Below, piece after piece: positions 1 to 8,247 of a stretch of 10,144 nucleotides of DNA. The translations under genes were made by a program, and so were the position numbers. The number at the start of each line of letters is the position of its first letter. Position 1 is the first letter of the stretch. The notes beneath the pieces were generated by a model. It was given only the letters and a program-made list of their open reading frames with translations, did not search any database and was not told where the DNA came from. The DNA is from CAZJWR01 sp964549765 (lineage in GTDB: Bacteria; Zixibacteria; MSB-5A5; GN15; JAAZOE01): assembly GCA_964549765.1 (NCBI GenBank), contig CAZJWR010000097.1, positions 1-10,144 of the forward strand, given 5' to 3'.

Positions 1-1643
<1,643 letters not shown>

Positions 1644-1678
1644 GTTGCCTCCCGAAATTCCCGTATTGGCGTTCATAA

Positions 1679-1708
1679 ATTATACGTCGCGTATCAGCAG
1701 TATAGGAA
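1679..1708 (-). promoter_or_regulatory. Candidate promoter of the acetoacetyl-CoA synthetase gene
   Basis: On the minus strand a perfect TATAAT (1684-1679) sits 36 nt before the start codon, giving a leader of about 29 nt that contains the GGGAGG ribosome site. The -35 is poor (TTCCTA at 1708-1703, 18-nt spacer), so it may need an activator. A small perfect dyad, ATACG-TCG-CGTAT (1682-1694), overlaps the -10 and could be an operator half-site pair. This is inference only. Confidence 0.45.
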
Positions 1709-1762
1709 AGTCGTACGCGGGATTCAAGCGAAAGGGGAATCGGGGGCGGGTCGATCAATGCA

Positions 1763-3754
1763 CTAAGCTTCGATACCGAGGACGTCGAGCATGAAGGTGT
1801 ATTCGAAAGCCAGTTCCTTGAGGTAATCGTATCGGCCCGAAGGCCCGAAGTGACCCGCGCCGAGGTGCGTCCGTAGGAGGAGCAGGTTGTTATCGGTCTT
1901 TATCGTGCGAAGTTTGATCGCCCAGATCACCGGTTCCCAGTACTGCACGCGGGGATCGTTGACGGCGGCGCGTATAAACAGGCTGGGATAATCCTGCGGC
2001 GCGACGTTGTCGATCGGGGAATATGAGGAAATGTAATCGAGCATTTCCTGATCGATGGGATTTCCCCATTCGTCGAATTCGGTAACCGTCAGGGGGATGG
2101 ATTTGTCGGCCATGGCATCGACGACGTCGACGAAGGGAACGTCGGCGATAGCGGCGGCGCACAGGTCGGGGCGCATATTGATGACGGCGCCGATCAGCAG
2201 ACCGCCAGCGCTGAACCCGGCGAAAATCATTTTATCGCTTGATGTATAATTTGCCCCGATCAGGTGTTCGGCGCAGGCGATGAAATCGGTGAACGTGTTC
2301 TTTTTGTTCAGCAGCCGGCCGTCCTCGTACCATTGGCGGCCGAATTCGGACCCGCCCCGGACGTGGGCGATGGCATAAATGAATCCGCGGTCGAGCAGGC
2401 TGAGGCGAGGCGATTCGAATTCAGGCTCGATACTTTCGCCGTATGCCCCGTATCCGTAAAGTACGAGCGGATTGGAACCATCCCTTTTGAGACCCTTGCG
2501 ATAAACCATCGAAATGGGGACGAGCACGTCGTCCTCAGCGGTCGCATAAACTCGCTCGGATACATAATCACCGGGATTGTAGCCGCCCAGAACGGCTTCC
2601 TGCTTCAACAGCCGCCGTTCGCGGGTATTCATGTCATACTCATAAACGGATTCGGGGGTGACCAGCGAGGTAAAGATGAAGCGGAACTGCGCTGTTCGGA
2701 ATTCCGGATTTCGCCCGCTGCGCACCACGTAGTTGTTTTCTTTGAATTCGATGTAATGATCCGAGCCGGTACGGAAATCGATGATACGGACGTTATTGAG
2801 GCCGTCCTCGCGTTCGAACATCACCAGATGATTTTCGAAGGCTTCGGCGTCCTCGATATAAACCGATTCGCGATGCGCGATGATTTCTTTCCAATTCGGC
2901 AGGGAAGGATCGACCAGCGGCGCTTCCATCAGCCGGAAATTCACGGCTTGGTAGTTGGTCAGGATCAGAAATCGTCCGCCCTGGTGCAACAGGTAGTATT
3001 CGAGGCCGTGTTCGCGGGGCTGGATCAGCCTGAACGGCTGATCGGGAGCGTCGGCAGGCAGGTAATGGATTTCGGTTGCTGCAAGGCTTTCCAGCCGCAG
3101 GAAAAAATATTCCCGGCTGTGGCTCCGGCTCAGCGATATGCGAAAAGCAGGATCGGTTTCCTCGTAGACAATTTCGTCTTTTTCCGATGACGCCCCGACG
3201 CGATGCCGCATCAGGCGATAGGGACGGAAGGTCTTATCGAGTATCGTGTAGAACAATGTCCTGCTGTCCTGCGCCCATACGGCCTGATAATAGGCGTTGG
3301 CGGCGCTGTCCGCCAGTATGCGGCCGGTGGAGAGGTCTTTGACGTACAGCCGATACCGTTCGCGGCCCGTGTAGTCGATGGAATAGGCCAGGTAGCGGTG
3401 GTCGGGACTGACGCTGTAGGCGCCCAATTCGCAATAGGTATGGCCGACGGCAGCCCCGTTGAGGTCGAGCAGGATTTCCTCGGGCGCGCCGGGCATCGTT
3501 CTTCTTCGGCAATAGATATTGTATTGGCGGCCCTTCTCGGTCCGGTAATAGTATTCATATTCATCGATAGTGACCGGGACCGATTGGTCGGTTTGTTCGA
3601 TGCGGCCGAGGATTTCTTTGCCCAGTTCGATGCGGAGCCGACGGGTATGATGCATTACCCATTCGGTATAAGTATTCTCCGATTTCAGGTATTCGATGAC
3701 GTCGGGATTCTTCGAATCACGAAGCCAGAAATATTTATCTTTTTTCCTTTTCAT
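1763..3754 (-). CDS. ptrB: Oligopeptidase B-type serine peptidase (prolyl oligopeptidase family S9A)
   Basis: Probable cytosolic peptidase cutting short peptides, in oligopeptidase B after Arg/Lys. Numbered from ATG 3754 it has 663 residues. The N-terminal YFWLRD signature (8-13) is followed by ExxxxYLxxEN-like helix residues, a beta-propeller, and then the alpha/beta-hydrolase domain: YGYGAYG (433-439), HVRGGSEFG (464-472), nucleophile Ser515 in GFSAGG, Asp600 in NDPRVQYWEP, and His635 in GAGHFGPSGR. EFDEWGNP (559-566) matches the oligopeptidase B block that carries the acidic S1 residues for basic P1. No signal peptide is seen. The frame stays open to a TTG at 3853, but that extension is basic, has no family match and no ribosome site; ATG 3754 has a weak GGA 6 nt upstream, and ATG 3772 is another option. 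The usual P-x-A/HG segment before YxWLRD is missing from either start. Confidence 0.9.
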   Translation of the reverse strand: MKRKKDKYFWLRDSKNPDVIEYLKSENTYTEWVMHHTRRLRIELGKEILGRIEQTDQSVPVTIDEYEYYYRTEKGRQYNIYCRRRTMPGAPEEILLDLNGAAVGHTYCELGAYSVSPDHRYLAYSIDYTGRERYRLYVKDLSTGRILADSAANAYYQAVWAQDSRTLFYTILDKTFRPYRLMRHRVGASSEKDEIVYEETDPAFRISLSRSHSREYFFLRLESLAATEIHYLPADAPDQPFRLIQPREHGLEYYLLHQGGRFLILTNYQAVNFRLMEAPLVDPSLPNWKEIIAHRESVYIEDAEAFENHLVMFEREDGLNNVRIIDFRTGSDHYIEFKENNYVVRSGRNPEFRTAQFRFIFTSLVTPESVYEYDMNTRERRLLKQEAVLGGYNPGDYVSERVYATAEDDVLVPISMVYRKGLKRDGSNPLVLYGYGAYGESIEPEFESPRLSLLDRGFIYAIAHVRGGSEFGRQWYEDGRLLNKKNTFTDFIACAEHLIGANYTSSDKMIFAGFSAGGLLIGAVINMRPDLCAAAIADVPFVDVVDAMADKSIPLTVTEFDEWGNPIDQEMLDYISSYSPIDNVAPQDYPSLFIRAAVNDPRVQYWEPVIWAIKLRTIKTDNNLLLLRTHLGAGHFGPSGRYDYLKELAFEYTFMLDVLGIEA

Positions 3755-3809
3755 CTGTATTCCAATAACCATTCGTCGACGACCGGACGGCGGCAGCCGC
3801 CATCTGTGC

Positions 3810-3841
3810 CGAGGCGATGTACAAACATACGAATCGCCTCG
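3810..3841. repeat. 9-bp perfect inverted repeat in the VOC/oligopeptidase spacer
   Basis: CGAGGCGAT (3810-3818) and ATCGCCTCG (3833-3841) are perfect reverse complements. Inside them GTA (3819-3821) and TAC (3828-3830) add three pairs, with a 2-nt bulge and a CAAACA loop. It lies 56 bp before the chosen oligopeptidase start and 44 bp after the VOC stop. There is no T-run after it on either strand, so it is not a standard intrinsic terminator. It could be an operator, a leader hairpin or a degenerate terminator. Confidence 0.55.
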
Positions 3842-3884
3842 ATACCGGAGCAAGGGTAATCAAAGGGAGATTTAGGAAGTGGGA

Positions 3885-4325
3885 CTACGATTCGCCCGGC
3901 GGCGAAATCGGTTCGTATAGCTCAATCCGGTTGCCGTCGGCGTCCCGGACCCAGGCGAATTTCCCGTAGCTTTCATTTTGACGTTTAATCGGGTGAATGT
4001 TCCCGGCGGCAAGATCGGCCAAAAGCCGGTCGAGATCGCGCACCCTGAGGTTGACCATAAACGGTTGATCGCCGTACATGTTTTCCGGCTCGCCGCCGTC
4101 CGGAATCGACGTTCCCAAAGGGATGTTTGCTTTCATGATGGCGAAGGTCGTATCGAGTTTCTTGGACGTGTCGCCGGGATCGAGACCGAAGAACATTTGG
4201 TAATATGTTCCTGACCCGGGGTCGCCCTCAAATTTTAGACCCAGGTGATCGGAGTACCACCGGGCCAGGCGGCCGGGATCATTCGAGAAGATAAACGCCC
4301 CGCCGATTCCGCTGATATGACTCAT
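3885..4325 (-). CDS. VOC superfamily (glyoxalase/bleomycin-resistance fold) protein
   Basis: Cytosolic 146-residue protein with paired beta-alpha-beta-beta-beta modules: the first about 4-65 (ISGIGGAFIFSNDP, then ARWYSDHLGL), the second about 88-139 ending in FAWVRDADGNRIELYEP. VOC members include glyoxalases, dioxygenases and resistance proteins, so the fold does not give a substrate. The start of module 1 is GIGGAF where metal-dependent members usually have a His ligand. The Glu of the last strand (E135) is present. It therefore resembles the GIGG-type VOC proteins of unknown function, and I do not call it lactoylglutathione lyase. Start ATG 4325 has GGGAGA (4330-4335) 4 nt upstream. It sits between the lipoprotein gene (72 bp) and the oligopeptidase gene (130 bp), all on one strand. 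Confidence 0.85.
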   Translation of the reverse strand: MSHISGIGGAFIFSNDPGRLARWYSDHLGLKFEGDPGSGTYYQMFFGLDPGDTSKKLDTTFAIMKANIPLGTSIPDGGEPENMYGDQPFMVNLRVRDLDRLLADLAAGNIHPIKRQNESYGKFAWVRDADGNRIELYEPISPPGES

Positions 4326-4397
4326 GCCGTCTCCCGATTACGGTGTTTTCCTATGATACGGGAGAAAGCGGACCGGTATTTTACCAAATATGCGATC

Positions 4398-5030
4398 CTA
4401 CCGAGAGGGCCGAAGTTCCAGGAGCTCCCAGATTTCATAATGTTCGACGAATCGGAAACCCCAGGCGTATTCAGCCCGGACAATGCCGATGCCCTCAGCC
4501 AGCCAGATATTAGAAAAACGGATAGCGTCGAGGGCCGGAGAATCGGTCTTCGAACGGATTCGGTACGCGGTCACCCGTCCATAAGGGAGGTCGACGATTT
4601 CTTTCGCGGAAACAAAATCCGAATCATGTCCGGCGCTGTGATCAAAGCCCCATCCGTTGCCCAATTCAATGGGGAAGACAAGATATCGATCGGCGACACC
4701 GGAACGGTCATGGAAGAACTTCAGCGTATCTCCGAAAATACTGACACAATCCCGACCGGTTACATAGTTGATTCCGGCGTACAGCCAGACGGTGGCGTAA
4801 TGGTTTTCCGGAAAACGGGTGCTGTCGAATACGACAACATCGACGGTATCATATGTTCCGGCAACCGTGTCGTGCACGCTATATTTCCACATGGCGCCGA
4901 TGTCCATGGGAAAATCGTTTATCCCAAAAACCGATGTGTGATTCACGGGAATGCAGTCGTCATCGCCGCATCCGGCAAGGGCCAACCCGAGTATTGCGAC
5001 AAAAACGAACGAAATGCGGAATGCTCTCAT
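4398..5030 (-). CDS. Predicted lipoprotein of unknown function with FPxxxGxxW motifs
   Basis: A 210-residue protein with a type II signal peptide: Arg at 2 and 5, a hydrophobic stretch 7-19, lipobox LAGC with lipidated Cys21, then acidic GDDD. Gly at +2 does not suggest inner-membrane retention, so outer-membrane or surface anchoring is possible if the cell is Gram-negative. The mature part is rich in beta-prone and aromatic residues. Two similar motifs appear, FPMDIGAMWKY (40-50) and FPIELGNGWGF (119-129), and near the end WLAEGIGIVRAEY (176-188), a pattern seen in secreted or lipoprotein families of environmental bacteria whose role is unknown. Start ATG 5030 has a strong GGAGGAGGG (5035-5043) 4 nt upstream, which supports it over the overlapping plus-strand ORF. 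No enzyme motif is recognisable. Confidence 0.85.
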   Translation of the reverse strand: MRAFRISFVFVAILGLALAGCGDDDCIPVNHTSVFGINDFPMDIGAMWKYSVHDTVAGTYDTVDVVVFDSTRFPENHYATVWLYAGINYVTGRDCVSIFGDTLKFFHDRSGVADRYLVFPIELGNGWGFDHSAGHDSDFVSAKEIVDLPYGRVTAYRIRSKTDSPALDAIRFSNIWLAEGIGIVRAEYAWGFRFVEHYEIWELLELRPSR

Positions 5031-5043
5031 TTTTCCCTCCTCC

Positions 5044-5237
5044 GAGGCGCACTACTGCTTAACCGAAGCAAAGCAAAAACCTCGCCGGAAATCTCCTTAC
5101 CACTTATGCTCTTGCTTCGCAAGAGAATACGAAAATCATTCCATTTCGAAAATTCTCGTATATGTACCATGCGGGACAATCTGGCGAAATGTGTACCGAG
5201 GTAACCGGCCGGCGGAATCCGGTCGCTGCATAAGAGC
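5044..5237. other. Intergenic spacer between birA and the lipoprotein gene, with a small hairpin
   Basis: This 194-bp spacer, locally AT-richer than its flanks, must hold the end of the nadC-birA transcript and the promoter of the lipoprotein gene. A perfect hairpin CTCTTGC-TTC-GCAAGAG lies at 5109-5125, but no T-run follows on either strand. A weaker GC stem (ACCGG/CCGGT, about 5203-5223) lies just past the birA stop. I could not choose a convincing sigma70 promoter here. Confidence 0.4.
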
Positions 5238-6236
5238 CTACTTCGACTTTACGACCGTGACTTCGCCGGCGTTGAAACGACGCGGCCCGGCGGGGGTTAT
5301 CAGCACCAGGTTGCCGTAATCGTCGATATCGGTGACGGTGCCGGATATTGTGCGCCCCGACATATCGAGACGCACCTGTCGTCCGATCAGATTGGAATAA
5401 GCCACGATCTTTTTCTGCAGGGCCTTCAGGCCGCCTTTGCAAAATCTCCGATAATCCTTTTCGAATTGTGTCAGGAATTTCTGGAGCAGTTCCACGCGGC
5501 GGATATTTTTTTTGGCTTCTCGTCCCACCGAGGTCGCCGATTTGATGATCTCGGCCGGGAAATCCCGGCGGGCGTGATTGACATTGATGCCGACGCCGAC
5601 GATGACGTAGCCGGTTTTTCCGCGCTCGGCGGAAAGTTCGGTGAGTATACCGGCGGTCTTGCGGCCGTCGATGAGACAATCATTGGGCCATTTGATGTTG
5701 ACGTCCTTGGCGACGTACCCGGTGATCGTTTCGGCCAGCGACACCGCCGTCATCACCGACAGGCCGGGTGCGGCGGGAGGATCGATATCGGGGTAGAGTA
5801 TGATCGAAAGGTAGATGCCTTTTTTCTCCGGAGAATGCCACGAGCGGCCGAGCCGGCCGCGCCCCTTGGTCTGCGATTCCGCCACGACCACGGCGCCGTT
5901 TGGCGCTTTGGCTTCGGCCAGTTGGGTGGCGATGATATTCGTCGATTGTACCGATTGATAAGCATAAATCCGCCGCCCGATGAATTCCGTCGTCAGCCCG
6001 TACAGGATTTCGGTTGCCAGCAAAAGATCGGGGGCGGAAATGAATTTGTATCGGCCTTTGGAATCGGCGTCGAATTTATACCCGGCTTCACGAAGAGAAT
6101 CTATCGCGAAGAGAATATCCGATGGCTCGCAGGCATATTCCTCCGCCAGCTCTTCGCGCCGAAAGGTGCGGAGTGGCGGGGTGCGGATGTCCGCCAGCAC
6201 ATGTTCGGAAAGGGCCTTTAGCGCCGCGCTATCCAT
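5238..6236 (-). CDS. birA: Biotin-[acetyl-CoA-carboxylase] ligase with N-terminal HTH (BirA type)
   Basis: Forms biotinyl-5'-AMP and transfers biotin to the carrier-protein lysine of biotin-dependent carboxylases (EC 6.3.4.15). The 332 residues give an HTH-like domain (about 1-66), the catalytic domain (about 88-275) and an SH3-like C-terminal domain (about 284-330). Key motifs are GRGRLGR (125-131, biotin/AMP loop), KWPND (182-186), Lys193 in GRKTAGIL, and GVGINVN (214-220). The HTH lacks the usual GVSRxAV recognition-helix signature (here ACEPSDILFAI), so DNA-binding repression is uncertain; no biotin-operator-like palindrome was seen in the window. Its ATG (6236) lies inside the end of nadC, an 8-bp overlap with no clear ribosome site, which suggests translational coupling. 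Confidence 0.95.
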   Translation of the reverse strand: MDSAALKALSEHVLADIRTPPLRTFRREELAEEYACEPSDILFAIDSLREAGYKFDADSKGRYKFISAPDLLLATEILYGLTTEFIGRRIYAYQSVQSTNIIATQLAEAKAPNGAVVVAESQTKGRGRLGRSWHSPEKKGIYLSIILYPDIDPPAAPGLSVMTAVSLAETITGYVAKDVNIKWPNDCLIDGRKTAGILTELSAERGKTGYVIVGVGINVNHARRDFPAEIIKSATSVGREAKKNIRRVELLQKFLTQFEKDYRRFCKGGLKALQKKIVAYSNLIGRQVRLDMSGRTISGTVTDIDDYGNLVLITPAGPRRFNAGEVTVVKSK

Positions 6237-7125
6237 TGTCGAGCAGCTTCAGCGAGAAATCGGCGGCCGGCGCGGAATGCGTCAAGGCTCCGACTGAAAT
6301 ATAATCGACTCCTGTGGCGGCGATATCCGCAATCGTATCAAGAGTGACATTGCCGGACGCCTCCAGCTTGACATCGGCGCCATCGGCATGCTGCCGAGTG
6401 AAATCGACCATTTCCCGCAGATGATCGATCGACCGGTTGTCGAGCAATATCCGTTTGATGCCGCTGTCCAATGCCTCTTTGAGCTGATCGGTATTTTCCA
6501 CCTCGATCTCGATGTCGTATGAATCCGGCTGCACGTGGAAAATCTTGAGGAACCGCTCCGACGCCAGAAATTCCCGCACCCGCCTGATCGCCTCGGTGAC
6601 TGAACCCACCGCCGCGATGTGATTATCCTTAATCAGCACCATGTCGTACAGGCCGTAGCGATGATTTCCCCCGCCGCCGGTGGCCACGGCGTACTTTTCC
6701 ATATACCGCAATCCCGGTGTGGTCTTTCTGGTGTCGAGCACTTTCACGCCGCTGTCGCCCACGGCCTGAACCATTTTGTTGGTCAACGTCGCGACGCCGG
6801 ACAGACGCATCAGGAAATTGAGAGCGGTGCGCTCGCCGATCAAAATCGACCGGTAGCTGCCGGAGACTAATGCCACCGTGTCGCCCTTCGAAAACGGCTG
6901 CCCTTCCTCGATGAGCGCTTTGAATTCGATGGCCGGATCGACCTTGAGAAAGGCATACTCGCACAATGGCAGCCCGCAGACGATGCCGTCGGATTTGGCG
7001 ATGATTTCCGCTGCCCCGGTGAGGTCCTCCGGGACGATTGCCAGGCTGGTAACGTCCCCCGCTCCGACGTCTTCCTGCAGGGCGTTTCCGATCTGCTGTT
7101 TGATTATTTTCTCCCTGCTCGGCAT
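6229..7125 (-). CDS. nadC: Nicotinate-nucleotide pyrophosphorylase (quinolinate phosphoribosyltransferase)
   Basis: Converts quinolinate and PRPP to nicotinate mononucleotide, CO2 and PPi (EC 2.4.2.19) in de novo NAD synthesis. The 298 residues begin with the typical LQEDVGAGDVTS (16-27). Then come GERTALNFLMRLSGVAT (97-113), LDTRKTTPGLR (130-140), KYAVATGGGGNHRYGL (144-159), IKDNH (165-169), EIEVEN (206-211), LEASGNV (254-260) and ISVGALTHS (276-284), matching PRPP- and quinolinate-binding residues of the family. A segment near 188-204 is a little longer than in E. coli NadC. The frame is open further upstream to 7536, but that part has no family match and crosses the divergent promoter. ATG 7125 has no Shine-Dalgarno, and a promoter ends 6 nt before it (possible leaderless start). 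It overlaps birA by 8 bp, so the pair is probably an operon. nadA and nadB are not in the window. Confidence 0.96.
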   Translation of the reverse strand: MPSREKIIKQQIGNALQEDVGAGDVTSLAIVPEDLTGAAEIIAKSDGIVCGLPLCEYAFLKVDPAIEFKALIEEGQPFSKGDTVALVSGSYRSILIGERTALNFLMRLSGVATLTNKMVQAVGDSGVKVLDTRKTTPGLRYMEKYAVATGGGGNHRYGLYDMVLIKDNHIAAVGSVTEAIRRVREFLASERFLKIFHVQPDSYDIEIEVENTDQLKEALDSGIKRILLDNRSIDHLREMVDFTRQHADGADVKLEASGNVTLDTIADIAATGVDYISVGALTHSAPAADFSLKLLDNG

Positions 7126-7130
7126 ACCGT

Positions 7131-7160
7131 ATTGTACAGCCCTGTTGAGGAAATTGTCAA
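7131..7160 (-). promoter_or_regulatory. Sigma70-like promoter of nadC-birA
   Basis: On the minus strand there is a perfect -35 TTGACA (7160-7155), an 18-nt spacer and -10 TACAAT (7136-7131). Only five bases separate the -10 from the nadC ATG, so transcription would start at or next to the A of the start codon. A second -10, perfect TATAAT (7165-7160) with a weak TTTGTC at 7187-7182, would instead give a leader of about 28 nt. Confidence 0.6.
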
Positions 7161-7266
7161 TTATAATCGCATGCACCCCGGGACAAATATGAAACTCGGC
7201 TTTTGAAGCAGAAAGTTTGGTCATCCACGCGACAGCGGAAATCCCGCTCCCCGCGGGCAAAAAGGA

Positions 7267-7295
7267 TTGGAAGCGTCGGCCTTTCTGACTATATT
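7267..7295 (+). promoter_or_regulatory. Sigma70-like promoter of the KARI-like gene and nth
   Basis: -35 TTGGAA (7267-7272), an exact 17-nt spacer and -10 TATATT (7290-7295). The start point would be near 7302, leaving about 16 nt of leader that holds GAGGA (7309-7313) 4 nt before the ATG at 7318. This promoter also argues against a TTG start at 7267. Confidence 0.6.
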
Positions 7296-7317
7296 GCCGC
7301 CATTCGATGAGGATATC

Positions 7318-8247
7318 ATGAAGAAAGAACATACCATTGCGATTTTGGGATATGGATCGCAGGGACGGGCGATGGCTCTGAATCTGCGCGACTCCGGGTA
7401 CTCCGTCATAGTCGGCCTGCGCAAAAATTCCGTATCGAGGAAACTGGTGAGGCGCGAACGTATCAGCGTAGCATCGATACCCTACGCCGTCGCAATCGCC
7501 GATGTCATCATTATTGCCCTGCCGGATAACGTCCACGGTGAGGTCTTCCGAAAATCGGTCGTCAAAAATCTAAAGCCGGGCGCGTCGCTGGTATTTCTGC
7601 ATGGGTCGAGTGTTCATTTTGGGCTGGTTGATCCTCCATCCACAAATCCGGTGCTTCTTCTGGCGCCGCATGCGCCGGGATCGGCGGTCAGATCGAATTT
7701 CGTCAATCGGATTCCGTACTCGGCATTCATCGGCGTGCATCGCGGATCGAAGAAAAATGGATATGCGTTATTGGAAATGTTGGCCAAAGCGGTCGGCATC
7801 CCCAAGACGCATCTCATTAAAACGACAATCGCCGATGAAGCGGTCGGCGATGTTTTCGGCGAGCAGGCGGTGTTGTGCGGCGGGCTGGCGCGGCTGCTCA
7901 AGTACGGATTCGAAACACTGGTCGAGGCGGGACTACCGCAGCAGAATGCGTACCTTGAGGTCGCGTTTCAGATCGACCTGATCGTCGATTTGGTCAAGAA
8001 GCACGGTCTGGCCGGTATGTTCGACCGCATCTCTCCGCTGGCACGGTACGGGTCGGCGGTCAATGGGCCGCGGGTTATATCTCCCGATGTCAAACGCAAC
8101 ATGAAAAAAGTCTGCAAAGATATTGCTTCGGGAAAATTTATCCGCAAAGGGGAAAGGGCCGGATTGAAACCGAGCCGGACGCAGATGGAGAAAATCACCA
8201 GCAAAGCATTCGACCGGCAGGTCAAGCGGTTTTCATCAGGGGAATGA
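7318..8247 (+). CDS. Divergent ketol-acid reductoisomerase (KARI/IlvC)-like protein
   Basis: The 309 residues align by eye along the length of class I IlvC. They show the NADP-binding GYGSQG (11-16) with GLRKNSVS (33-40), whose Arg35/Ser38/Ser40 pattern suits NADPH, then DVIIIALPD (62-70), FLHG (93-96), DVFGEQAVLCGG (178-189) and LIVDL (221-225). KARI converts acetolactate to dihydroxyisovalerate in Val/Leu/Ile synthesis using two Mg2+. Here first-metal residues E174, D178 and E182 and second-site E214 are kept, as are H95 and S239. The second-site partner Glu is Gln218 and the active-site Lys of APKGPG is His118 (APHAPG). Reductoisomerase activity is therefore doubtful, and it is not named ilvC. 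ilvB, ilvD and leu genes are absent. Start ATG 7318 has GAGGA 4 nt upstream; the gene overlaps nth by ATGA. It may be a reductase on another 2-keto or hydroxy acid, or a non-catalytic paralogue. Confidence 0.82.
   Translation: MKKEHTIAILGYGSQGRAMALNLRDSGYSVIVGLRKNSVSRKLVRRERISVASIPYAVAIADVIIIALPDNVHGEVFRKSVVKNLKPGASLVFLHGSSVHFGLVDPPSTNPVLLLAPHAPGSAVRSNFVNRIPYSAFIGVHRGSKKNGYALLEMLAKAVGIPKTHLIKTTIADEAVGDVFGEQAVLCGGLARLLKYGFETLVEAGLPQQNAYLEVAFQIDLIVDLVKKHGLAGMFDRISPLARYGSAVNGPRVISPDVKRNMKKVCKDIASGKFIRKGERAGLKPSRTQMEKITSKAFDRQVKRFSSGE

Noticed and set aside
2264..3190. Plus-strand ORF of 308 codons
   Set aside because: Antisense to the oligopeptidase gene, whose catalytic motifs and length are clear; no recognisable motif or ribosome site on the plus strand.
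3211..3564. Other minus-strand ORF within the oligopeptidase gene
   Set aside because: Out-of-frame shadow with low-complexity Pro/Arg/Thr composition.
4245..5204. Plus-strand ORF of 319 codons across the lipoprotein gene
   Set aside because: The minus-strand frame has a lipobox, signal peptide and a strong ribosome site; the plus-strand translation has no family features.
5466..6221. Plus-strand ORF of 251 codons
   Set aside because: Mirror of birA in GC-rich codons; birA motifs are unambiguous.
7235..7257. Two mutually exclusive small stems (AGCGG/CCGCT and CCCGC/GCGGG), attenuator-like
   Set aside because: Stems of only 5 bp, and the region lies upstream of the predicted start points of both divergent genes, so it is probably not transcribed as a leader.
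7267..7317. TTG start for the KARI-like gene
   Set aside because: TTGGAA there fits a -35 element; the ATG at 7318 has a good ribosome site and begins just before the GYGSQG fold.
7126..7536. N-terminal extension of nadC by 137 codons
   Set aside because: No NadC similarity; it runs over the divergent promoters and the start of the KARI-like gene.
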